A stretch of DNA of 40,879 nt from assembly GCA_028278145.1 (NCBI GenBank), contig JANQEV010000084.1:1-40879 (forward strand), written 5' to 3'. The notes under the pieces were generated by a model, which saw only the letters and a program-made list of their open reading frames with translations, made no database searches and had not been told where the DNA came from. Both the position numbers and the translations under genes were made by a program. How positions within the stretch are numbered: position 1 is the first letter of the stretch; every line of letters starts with the position of its first letter. This document shows, piece by piece, positions 21,480 to 28,744 of the stretch. The stretch is from Chromatiales bacterium (GTDB lineage Bacteria; Pseudomonadota; Gammaproteobacteria; Chromatiales; Chromatiaceae).

Positions 21480-21822
21480 GTACTCAAACGGTATCCAATA
21501 TTGCTTTCACCTCTGATTGAACCGTCATACAATCAGGAGCAGTAACCCATTATTTTCCTTAACCTTTATTTGGCCGGGTTCCTGACTGTGTGCAACTGTT
21601 TTCGGCATCAAGTACAAAAACTTAAGCCAAAACAGGAAAAAAAAGATTTAAAGATGAAATATTCTGAATAACACTTATAAAGAGTAGGTTTTAGTATGAG
21701 ACTAAAATGTGGGGATATAGAGAGAAATCAGACGCAAAAAAGCAATTTAGCAATACCATATTGATTGCATATACACCTTGTTACTTCAGCTTAGCGCATT
21801 AGTTAAACACAGCAGTAAATAG
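21480..21822. other. Intergenic region between merR and the rhodanese gene
   Basis: About 340 AT-rich bases with no plausible gene. One inverted repeat, CTGATTG (21513-21519) with CAATCAG (21530-21536), could be an operator or a small hairpin for the rhodanese transcript. A poly-A stretch lies near 21640-21650. No clear terminator follows merR. Confidence 0.45.
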
Positions 21823-22371
21823 CTACTTCTTGCTACCCTCTTTTGACCATCTTCTAATAGCTGTGATCTCTTCTTTCTCAATACCTATGGATTCGAGAAA
21901 ATCCTGATGGGCCTCAGGTGACATCCGTTCAAATTCTATATGCCAACTCTGCATACCTTCCTGATCCAGGCCGGCTGCTTGCAACAGTGACACCCATACC
22001 TCTTTGGTTACAATACGGGAGTGTAGAAAAGCACTCTCATTCTGCAAGATTGCCAGAATCACCTTCTGTTGATCCCTGAGTTTCTGGATTTCGCTATTGA
22101 TAGAAAACAGCCTGCGCTCCAGCGCTAACTTCAACTCATCTTCCTCCTTATCCATAAGCAAGGATATGGAATCCAAAGAGAGGCCGGCACTTCGAAACAG
22201 TGCAATCTTATCCATGCGTTTTAGATCACTGTCGGAATACAGTCTGTAATTGGATTCACTCCTCCCGCTGGGACGCAAGAGCCCGATAGAGTCGTAATAG
22301 AGCAAGGTGCTCCTGGAAAGTGAATAGAGCTTCGCTACCTGGCCGATAGTATGCATATGTACGCCCGCCAT
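21823..22371 (-). CDS. MerR-family regulator with an extra C-terminal WH-EFE domain
   Basis: A 182-residue regulator. The winged-helix DNA-binding part (about 7-75) has IGQVAKLYSLSRSTLLYYDSIGLL and YRLYSDSDLKRMDKI. The dimer helix runs to about 115. Residues 124-175 form a separate domain with GLDQEGMQSWHIEFERMSPE and HQDFLESIGI, which recurs as the free-standing 60-residue protein encoded just upstream. No metal-binding cysteines of the MerR/CueR type are present, so it probably senses something else. The start is uncertain: ATG 22371 has almost no ribosome-binding site, and ATG 22356 (five residues shorter) fits the family start better. Confidence 0.9.
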   Translation of the reverse strand: MAGVHMHTIGQVAKLYSLSRSTLLYYDSIGLLRPSGRSESNYRLYSDSDLKRMDKIALFRSAGLSLDSISLLMDKEEDELKLALERRLFSINSEIQKLRDQQKVILAILQNESAFLHSRIVTKEVWVSLLQAAGLDQEGMQSWHIEFERMSPEAHQDFLESIGIEKEEITAIRRWSKEGSKK

Positions 22372-22385
22372 ATATTTAACTTGCT

Positions 22386-22417
22386 GGGGTAGCCGGTCAA
22401 CATCAACCGACTACCCC
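22386..22417 (-). terminator. 12-bp hairpin between the 60-residue gene and merR
   Basis: Left arm 22386-22397 and right arm 22406-22417 pair over 12 bp, with a single mismatch on plus that becomes a G-U pair on the minus transcript. The loop is 8 bases. It lies 13 bases after the small gene's stop and 14 before merR. It could be a terminator, or an attenuator that sets the ratio of the two products. Confidence 0.6.
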
Positions 22418-22430
22418 ATTCAAACATTTT

Positions 22431-22613
22431 TTACAGAGCTCGAATCTGGCTTATCTCATCCTGGGATACCTGCAGCCATTCAAGAAACGCCTGATGCCCT
22501 TCAGGATACCTTGCTTCAAATTCCCTGTGCCATTGCTTCATTGTGGTCTCATCCAGACCAATCTCACGGAACAATTTGACCCACTTAACTTTACTCATAA
22601 CTTCATTACTCAT
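22431..22613 (-). CDS. 60-residue stand-alone version of the MerR C-terminal domain
   Basis: A very small protein whose whole length matches residues 124-175 of the adjacent MerR regulator: about 23 of 50 aligned residues are identical, including WV-x-L, GLD, M-x2-WH-x-EFE, P-E-x-HQ-x-FLE and the closing EI-x2-IR. It has no DNA-binding part. The ATG at 22613 has TGGAGA 7 bases upstream; the frame continues upstream but without a better site. It lies directly upstream of merR on the same strand. A plausible role is binding the same ligand or pairing with the regulator (inference). I do not know a named family for it. Confidence 0.75.
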   Translation of the reverse strand: MSNEVMSKVKWVKLFREIGLDETTMKQWHREFEARYPEGHQAFLEWLQVSQDEISQIRAL

Positions 22614-22676
22614 TTGATATCTCCAATATGCGCTAATTAAAAACAACGGTTTTCCACCGTCGAAATAAGCATGAGG

Positions 22677-22698
22677 TATAAAGTTATAGACAGGTCAA
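22677..22698 (-). promoter_or_regulatory. Possible promoter element for the 60-residue gene and merR
   Basis: On minus, TTGACC (22698-22693) resembles a -35 hexamer, and a perfect dyad TATAA-AG-TTATA (22677-22688) follows in what would be the spacer, as in MerR-type promoters. A convincing -10 at 19-20 bases spacing is missing. The rest of the 22614-22785 gap has only a 5-bp hairpin, ACGGT/ACCGT. Confidence 0.25.
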
Positions 22699-22785
22699 CT
22701 ACTTATTGCAGGTTAAGGTAGGCACCGGCTTTATTTGCTAACTACCATGGTTGGAAGACCAGTTAAATGCAATCCACCACTAGAA

Positions 22786-24393
22786 CTACGATAACTGCCT
22801 ACCTATAGTTTCTGCGATACGCAAGCTGAGAGCCGCGATCGTCAAGGTAGGATTAGCTACACCACCAGTGGGAAAAACTGCAGAACCTGCCAAGAACAGA
22901 TTCTTATGATCGTGCGTGCGACACTCTTTGTCGACCACTGATGTCTTTGGATCATGTCCCATGCACGCTGTTCCCATCATATGAGAGGCATGTTCTAAAG
23001 GCCTGTGCTCCTGAATCTTCCCATCAAGTAATGTGACCAATTGATCAATCTTTCGCTTAACGGCAACCTGACCATGTTTTGAATAGTCATCCTGCTGGTA
23101 GTTAATCTTGACCTTCGGCAAACCGGCTGAATCGTAGGCATGATGATCTAAAGTCAGGCGGTTATCCATGCTAGGTAATTCTTCACAGTGGCTTATGATT
23201 TGAAACTGCCGGGAAACAATATGGCGAATTTTATGATCAAGAGCCTCACCGCGTAGACCACTATCAATGAGTTTCAAACAAACCTCAGGAAGCCTGTCCC
23301 ATGACTCGGTGACCAAGTAAAAACCAGACCGTGACTTCCTCATGGGACCATTAATATCCTCTGTAGTCATCATGCCAAACTTTGGACCACGACCACCATA
23401 TACTGGCTCTTGCGTATGAATAACCGTCATCGTGCTGGGATGATTCATAAGGTTGCGCCCTAACATGTCGGAACTGTTTGCGATTCCTTGCGGGGCATAT
23501 TCATTGGCTGAAAGCAGAAGCAATCTTGGTGATTCAATAGTATTTGCTGCAACAACATAGGCCTTTGCTCGAACTACCATTGAACTGCCGTCACTGCGCA
23601 CATAATTCAGACCCTCAATCATGCCCTCAGCATTGCTGTGTATTTTAGTTACCAGTGCCTCTTCTATAACCTGTGCACCAGCTGCCTCAGCCTTTCGAAT
23701 ATGAACATCTGCAGAATATTGAGCACCTATGGGACAAATCGGAGAACAGTTGTTGTGGCCATAACACTCTGGCCGATTGTCATAGATTTCGCTGTTCCTC
23801 GCATGAGGACGCGGCACCCATTTAAAACCAGCCTGTTGCGTCTTTTGCTTAATAACCTGATCCATATAGCTCTGGGTCACAGGTGGCATCGGAAATTCGC
23901 CTGAACGTGGAGCCCAGTGGCTGTCTTTAGCATCCCCACTCACACCAAGCTCAACCTCAGCTCGGTCGTAGTAAGGCTCGAGATTTCTGTAACTAATGGG
24001 CCAATCCTTCCCCACTCCATAGTGGCTCATGAGACTGAAATCATCAGGAGAAAACCTCAGGGTAGCAGCGCCCCAGTGCCATGTGGTGCCACCAACAAGG
24101 CGTAGATAAAAAGGCCAGTAACGGTCTTTGCCTTGTTGTAATATGTAGCCATCATCAGGATTCTCACCAGAAGGCCTTGGAGCAAGTGCAGTAATGGGGT
24201 AAGGCGCACCAAAATCACGTGATGGAGAGGACAGGAAATTAGTAAAAATCTGCCCTCTCGCCAGGCGAGGACCAGCCTCAAGAACAACAACCTTTATATC
24301 TTTTTTAGCCAACTCTGATGCAATAAGAGCACCGGCTACTCCAGAACCTACAATGGCTACATCAGTCGTTATCTCCTCAACTCTGGACATCAA
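22786..24393 (-). CDS. GMC-family FAD-dependent sugar/alcohol dehydrogenase, catalytic subunit
   Basis: A 535-residue flavoprotein of the glucose-methanol-choline family. It opens at once with the FAD motif VAIVGSGVAGALIASEL and has no signal peptide of its own. GGTTWHWGAATLRF is the family flavin-binding loop. A Cys cluster CYGHNNCSPICPIGAQ resembles the iron-sulfur site of bacterial FAD-glucose dehydrogenases. The catalytic His is in HASHMMGTACMG and the second active-site position is Asn in NPTLTIAAL. It overlaps the small-subunit gene by 4 bases, as in gluconate, fructose, sorbitol and FAD-glucose dehydrogenases. Export by hitchhiking on the small subunit's Tat signal is likely. The substrate is unknown; no cytochrome subunit gene follows. 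Confidence 0.92.
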   Translation of the reverse strand: MMSRVEEITTDVAIVGSGVAGALIASELAKKDIKVVVLEAGPRLARGQIFTNFLSSPSRDFGAPYPITALAPRPSGENPDDGYILQQGKDRYWPFYLRLVGGTTWHWGAATLRFSPDDFSLMSHYGVGKDWPISYRNLEPYYDRAEVELGVSGDAKDSHWAPRSGEFPMPPVTQSYMDQVIKQKTQQAGFKWVPRPHARNSEIYDNRPECYGHNNCSPICPIGAQYSADVHIRKAEAAGAQVIEEALVTKIHSNAEGMIEGLNYVRSDGSSMVVRAKAYVVAANTIESPRLLLLSANEYAPQGIANSSDMLGRNLMNHPSTMTVIHTQEPVYGGRGPKFGMMTTEDINGPMRKSRSGFYLVTESWDRLPEVCLKLIDSGLRGEALDHKIRHIVSRQFQIISHCEELPSMDNRLTLDHHAYDSAGLPKVKINYQQDDYSKHGQVAVKRKIDQLVTLLDGKIQEHRPLEHASHMMGTACMGHDPKTSVVDKECRTHDHKNLFLAGSAVFPTGGVANPTLTIAALSLRIAETIGRQLS

Positions 24394-25019
24394 ACGTCAT
24401 CCTGAAAATCTTTTGGCTTGTTAGCCCAATAACCTGGCTGCAAATTCGGATCCCCCGCCTGCACTACCAATCCAGTTGCGACCTGCCACATCAATGCTTC
24501 TTGATCGAGAACCATTATGGGGGAAGTGCTGTGATGATAATAAACACCGAGATACCATGTTGTAATCAGATGTGAAACAAACCATGCCTCCGATTCTTCT
24601 AACACCTCTTTATGAAGTAAATCAGGCAAACTTGTTTGGGACGTGGCTCCTTCCAGCTTTGTACGTAACACTGTATATGCAGTTGCAATGTGCTTCTCTA
24701 CCCAAGGTTCGTTCAAAAAAACCTGGAATACCTTCTTGGCTGCCTCTTGACTGAGATTTTGACGGCAAGTCACAATCTGGGATAGCTTATAGAAAACCTC
24801 AAAAGAAGGTGCTTTAGGATTTTTCAACTCCGGCCATGGCTGCAGAAGCAACTTATTGGTCTCTGCAGCCATTAGTAAACGTGATGCTGGCGTTGCAAGA
24901 AGACCAGCTAAAACAGTAGCAGCAGAAACGCAGATCACCCGACGCCTTTTATCTACATCTTCACCCCCAAGAGGTGAAAACTCAGGACTGTCTGTTGATA
25001 TCGTCCCACCCATTGTCAT
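24390..25019 (-). CDS. Tat-signal small subunit of a membrane-type FAD sugar dehydrogenase
   Basis: A 209-residue protein resembling the small subunit of FAD-dependent sorbitol/fructose dehydrogenase complexes. It carries a twin-arginine-like signal (R25-R27 followed by VICVSAATVLAGLLATPAS), then the body with SFEVFYKLSQIVTCRQNLS and the family C-terminal pattern LITTWYLGVYYHHS ... WQVATGLVVQAGDPNLQPGYWANKP. It should stabilise the GMC subunit and carry it through Tat. It is translationally coupled to the GMC gene (4-base overlap) and starts 4 bases after the UDP-xylose synthase stop. The ribosome-binding site, TAGGTG, is modest. Confidence 0.88.
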   Translation of the reverse strand: MTMGGTISTDSPEFSPLGGEDVDKRRRVICVSAATVLAGLLATPASRLLMAAETNKLLLQPWPELKNPKAPSFEVFYKLSQIVTCRQNLSQEAAKKVFQVFLNEPWVEKHIATAYTVLRTKLEGATSQTSLPDLLHKEVLEESEAWFVSHLITTWYLGVYYHHSTSPIMVLDQEALMWQVATGLVVQAGDPNLQPGYWANKPKDFQDDV

Positions 25020-25023
25020 ACAC

Positions 25024-25980
25024 CTATTGTGAGAGCATTTTTTGAAAATAGTCTATGGTTTTCTCAAGCCCTGCTTCGAGTTTTATCTGTGGTTCCCAAC
25101 CAAGGTTAGCTTTTGCTAAAGAGATGTCTGGCTGGCGCTGTTTCGGGTCATCCTCTGGTAAGGGCAAATATGCAATTTTTGATTTTCCACCAACCTTATC
25201 CAGTACTGCTTCAGCAAGCTCTTTGATTGTAAATTCAACCGGATTACCCATGTTCACTGGCCCGGTAAACCCTTTGGAGCAATCCATCATCCGGATAAAA
25301 CCATCAATCATGTCGTCTACATAGCAAAAGCTACGTGTCTGAGAACCATCGCCGTAGATGGTGATATCCTCTCCACGTAGTGCCTGCACAATAAAATTAC
25401 TCACAACACGGCCATCATTTGGGTGCATCTTGGGACCATATGTATTGAATATACGTACTACCTTGATGTCCAACCCATGCTGCCGGTAGTAATCGAAAAA
25501 CAGGGTCTCTGCACAGCGCTTCCCTTCGTCATAGCAAGAACGGATACCGATACTGTTTACGTTACCCCAATAGCCCTCCTGTTGAGGATGAATCTCCGGA
25601 TCACCATACACCTCGCTGGTGGAGGCTTGCAGTATTTTTGCATTCAAGCGCTTGGCAAGTCCCAGCATGTTTATTGCACCATGAACACTGGTCTTTGTGG
25701 TCTGTACCGGGTCTCTCTGATAGTGAATAGGTGATGCTGGACAGGCTAGATTGTATATTTCATCAACCTCCACGTAGAGGGGAAAAGTTACATCATGGCG
25801 CATCAATTCAAAATGAGGATTAGTTATGAGATCAGTGACATTATCTTTAGCACCACTATAAAAATTATCCACACATAGGACATCGCACCCTTCACTTAAC
25901 AATCTCTCACACAGATGAGATCCGAGAAATCCGGCACCACCGGTCACCAACACCCGTTTTTTATTTCCAATTCTGCTCAT
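25024..25980 (-). CDS. uxs: UDP-glucuronate decarboxylase (UDP-xylose synthase)
   Basis: This 318-residue NAD-dependent enzyme converts UDP-glucuronate to UDP-xylose. The family hallmarks are [16 protein letters not shown], the segment [41 protein letters not shown], the YDEGKR Tyr-Lys catalytic pair and [21 protein letters not shown], all strongly conserved from bacteria to plants. AGGA precedes the ATG at 25980. It is the first gene of a tight operon with the dehydrogenase small and large subunits. UDP-xylose would supply xylose to a surface glycan; UDP-glucose dehydrogenase, needed to make its substrate, is not in the window. Confidence 0.95.
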   Translation of the reverse strand: MSRIGNKKRVLVTGGAGFLGSHLCERLLSEGCDVLCVDNFYSGAKDNVTDLITNPHFELMRHDVTFPLYVEVDEIYNLACPASPIHYQRDPVQTTKTSVHGAINMLGLAKRLNAKILQASTSEVYGDPEIHPQQEGYWGNVNSIGIRSCYDEGKRCAETLFFDYYRQHGLDIKVVRIFNTYGPKMHPNDGRVVSNFIVQALRGEDITIYGDGSQTRSFCYVDDMIDGFIRMMDCSKGFTGPVNMGNPVEFTIKELAEAVLDKVGGKSKIAYLPLPEDDPKQRQPDISLAKANLGWEPQIKLEAGLEKTIDYFQKMLSQ

Positions 25981-26057
25981 GGTTTATCCTGAAAAGTTAT
26001 CAGATAACCTGTTAGACCAAATAATTATCCGCAACCTGCTGGTTACGTCGTATCGAC

Positions 26058-27605
26058 TCACTCAAGCTGGAGCGACTCCATCGTGTCAGTCTCATTGACC
26101 AATATATCAATTGCCCCTGCAGGTAGATAGATGGAGTTACCTCTTAAAGCTGCCTGAGTACCATGACGGGGGATATTCAATCTGCTACCAGTTTTCCAAG
26201 TCAGTTTTCCCGTATCAAATATCTCAGTAATGTCATGTACCGTATCCAGACTTTCACCACCAATCACATAGATCCGTTGTTTATGGAGTACATAGCTGGC
26301 TCCGCTGCGCGGAGTTGGGATATCTGTTGACTGTGGCAGGGTTTTCCACACTTGCGCCAAAGTATCATAAACATCAATCTCATTGACGGTCCTGGAGTTG
26401 TCTGGGGCAGATGTGTCACGACCGCCGATCAGATATATCTGGCTATCCACCGTGACTGCATGGAAATGATCACGGACTCTTGGCATATCTTGTAAACGAA
26501 CCCAACGATCTGTTTCCGGATCGTATTGATCGAAATAGCGCAATGCGGTGGTACGGTCATTATGATGCCCGCCGATAATGCCACCACCCACATAAAACTT
26601 TCCATTGACCACAACAACACCAGCCGCTCCACGACGAAATTGTTCCGGAATACGGGGACCACGTATCCAGCGATCTGACTTTGGCTCGTATATATATATG
26701 TACTCAAGAGTTTTTTCATCACAGCAGCGTCCGGTGTAACCCGCTAGTACGTAGATTTTATTTTTATAACGCACAGGCTGGATATGGTGCATATCCACCG
26801 GTGGCGCTGAGCGCTTTACCCATTTGGCTTGGGCCACATCCAACATCATGGTAGCTTTTGGCTTCTCTGGGACGCTTCCACGACCACCAATCAGGTAAAA
26901 CGTATTATTCTTGCCAATAAAACCGTTTTCATGCCGATGGACATTCTCAGAATCACCTTTAGTACTAACCGTTTTCCAGGCAACATGTTTACTGAGAGCA
27001 TGCTGCCTGGATGAAACCAGTGCCACACTCTTCACCCATAACTCTGCGTTGGAAGACTCATTCCCAGGTAGTTGAAATTTGATCGCAGATAACTTGTGTT
27101 TGTATATATTTACTGGGTTAGACACCCAGGCGGGAAACTTAAATGCAGACAGTTTAATGTTCACATGCCTAAAGTCAGCAGCAGATGGAAGCTCTACATA
27201 GTACCCATTACCTGCATCCACCCCATCCTGCTCAAGGATAAGCCAAAGCTGACCTTTAGAGCGGTAAACAACACTTATCTCCATGTCATCATCCAGATCA
27301 AGATGTTTACCCTGTACGGTAAAAGAGACTCCTGAATAAGGATAAGGACCACCCTTCGCAGATGGTGCTGCTGCCTTATGCATATTGAAATATATGGCAG
27401 ACATTGGATTGGCTGCTTTGGATACCTCAATCCTGGAGCCTATATCCAGTTGGTCTGTATAAGTGTGCCAGCTATCAAATCTCACTTTGGCCGGAATATT
27501 TGTAGAGAACAGTAATACTTGCAGCAAAAACACCAGACGCAGGATATTAATCAAGCAAAGCTGCTTGTTATTTAGTTGTTTACTTCGCGAGACCGCATCA
27601 ATCAT
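26058..27605 (-). CDS. Secreted kelch-repeat protein with an N-terminal jelly-roll-like domain
   Basis: A 515-residue exported protein. A hydrophobic segment at about 19-39 (NILRLVFLLQVLLFSTNIPA) acts as signal or anchor. Residues about 40-195 look like a beta-sandwich of the CIA30 or carbohydrate-binding type. From about 230 to the end at least five kelch repeats occur (FYLIGGRGSVPEKP, IYVLAGYTGRC, FYVGGGIIGGHHN, IYLIGGRDTSAPD, IYVIGGESLDT), forming a beta-propeller. It lacks the C-terminal domain and copper-ligand context of galactose oxidase, so an enzymatic role is not supported. It lies upstream of the UDP-xylose synthase operon on the same strand (77-base gap), and may bind glycan in the envelope. 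Confidence 0.85.
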   Translation of the reverse strand: MIDAVSRSKQLNNKQLCLINILRLVFLLQVLLFSTNIPAKVRFDSWHTYTDQLDIGSRIEVSKAANPMSAIYFNMHKAAAPSAKGGPYPYSGVSFTVQGKHLDLDDDMEISVVYRSKGQLWLILEQDGVDAGNGYYVELPSAADFRHVNIKLSAFKFPAWVSNPVNIYKHKLSAIKFQLPGNESSNAELWVKSVALVSSRQHALSKHVAWKTVSTKGDSENVHRHENGFIGKNNTFYLIGGRGSVPEKPKATMMLDVAQAKWVKRSAPPVDMHHIQPVRYKNKIYVLAGYTGRCCDEKTLEYIYIYEPKSDRWIRGPRIPEQFRRGAAGVVVVNGKFYVGGGIIGGHHNDRTTALRYFDQYDPETDRWVRLQDMPRVRDHFHAVTVDSQIYLIGGRDTSAPDNSRTVNEIDVYDTLAQVWKTLPQSTDIPTPRSGASYVLHKQRIYVIGGESLDTVHDITEIFDTGKLTWKTGSRLNIPRHGTQAALRGNSIYLPAGAIDILVNETDTMESLQLE

Positions 27606-27680
27606 TTATCTTTAACTCATGGAAGTGCGTCTTCAGTATAGTAGCAGCCTCCCACTATACTATTGCTACAAACAGCAACG

Positions 27681-27712
27681 AGCCCCGCTGGTACACTCTG
27701 ACCAGCGGGGCT
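27681..27712 (-). terminator. Strong hairpin terminator after the barrel gene
   Basis: A perfect 12-bp stem AGCCCCGCTGGT/ACCAGCGGGGCT with an 8-base loop begins 20 bases after the stop of the BcsS-like gene and insulates it from the kelch gene. The minus-strand sequence that follows is only moderately T-rich. Confidence 0.8.
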
Positions 27713-27732
27713 CGGAAGTACTAAGAGTATGA

Positions 27733-28461
27733 TTAGAAAGTTGTGGAGACGCCCAGCGATCCGTATGCAGAGTCACCACCATTTCCATCAGTGTCTGCAT
27801 AACCAATGGCGGCATTCACGTTGTTGCTGAACAGGAAGAATACACCAGCACGTTCCTGATCAAAATCGTCATTACCCATGAAGGCAACCTCTGGGCCTAT
27901 GGTTACGGATCCTACTTTCCAACCAACACGACCGCGTGTCCAGTAGGTGTCGTATGCAGTAGAGTAGTTACCACGCACATCCACATATGGCCCTTGTGCT
28001 GCAGAACGGTTTACCTCAAATCCAACTTTAAAACCTGTTTCGCTACCATCAACATCTGCATCTGTTTTAGTGCCACCAGCCTTGATTAGATCCTGATCAA
28101 CATCCTGGTAATTTACACCAGCATAGATACCCAACTGCAAGTTACCTGTGTGCTTGCGATATCCAATCATCAGGTCAGCAGCCCTTGAATCGGCATCCAC
28201 ATTACCACCTGGATATGCACCGCTAGCGTCAGTGTCATAATCAAACTCGCCACCACCAACAAACACCTTCAGTGCAGGACCGTCAACACCCAGACCTCTA
28301 AACGCATGAATGGCACCTGCATACACATAAGCGGAGTCTTCCTTTACATCTATACCAGCAAAACCGATAGTATCGTCTGCGGCTGAAGTTAGAGGCAGAA
28401 ATGCCATAGATGTCACAGCTGCTGTGCTAATAGCCCGGCTTAGTAGTTGGCGAGTTTTCAT
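27733..28461 (-). CDS. BcsS-like outer-membrane beta-barrel protein
   Basis: A 242-residue exported protein. The ATG at 28461 is chosen because a typical signal peptide begins there (MKTRQLLSRAISTAAVTSMA, cut after TSAA); GGAG lies 11 bases upstream. The mature part is made of alternating amphipathic strands (SAYVYAGAIHAF, LKVFVGGGEFDYD, LQLGIYAGVNYQ, YGSLGVSTTF) and ends in phenylalanine, as barrels inserted by BAM do. The opening DDTIGFAGIDVKEDSAYVYAG and overall size recall the cellulose biosynthesis BcsS family. That reading is supported by the divergent cellulose-synthase-like gene but is not certain. It may export or anchor the glycan. Confidence 0.75.
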   Translation of the reverse strand: MKTRQLLSRAISTAAVTSMAFLPLTSAADDTIGFAGIDVKEDSAYVYAGAIHAFRGLGVDGPALKVFVGGGEFDYDTDASGAYPGGNVDADSRAADLMIGYRKHTGNLQLGIYAGVNYQDVDQDLIKAGGTKTDADVDGSETGFKVGFEVNRSAAQGPYVDVRGNYSTAYDTYWTRGRVGWKVGSVTIGPEVAFMGNDDFDQERAGVFFLFSNNVNAAIGYADTDGNGGDSAYGSLGVSTTF

Positions 28462-28744
28462 AGGATTGTATTCTCCAATTATTTGGTACTGCTTTAAGGT
28501 TCCCACGATATTTGTATTAAAAAAGCAACAGCCATGTCGCATAATTGCTTTTTATTCTAACTGTTTATATAGTAAATGAAAAGCACATATCCAGCTTTTA
28601 TTGTACTTGGAATATTTTAGGGATTATTACAACAATTAACAGCCTATTCTGTTGGGTATCTATGTATTCTGTTGATTCTTAACTGAAATCGTCCTAAACC
28701 CCTGAGTCGTTTTGTCCATCTCTTAAAGCACGGCAATTAATTTG
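28462..28744. promoter_or_regulatory. Divergent promoter region with two 10-base direct repeats
   Basis: The gap between the BcsS-like gene and the glycosyltransferase gene is AT-rich and holds both promoters. TATTCTGTTG occurs at 28645-28654 and again at 28665-28674, exactly 20 bases (two helical turns) apart, about 75-100 bases before the glycosyltransferase start. This is the geometry of a tandem activator site. A TTGATT hexamer starts at 28673. No regulator gene is adjacent. Confidence 0.5.

Noticed and set aside
26058..27605. Kelch protein as a copper radical oxidase like GlxA, which partners a cellulose-synthase-like protein in Streptomyces
   Set aside because: The C-terminal domain that supplies a copper ligand in that family is missing, and I could not identify the Cys-Tyr cofactor context.
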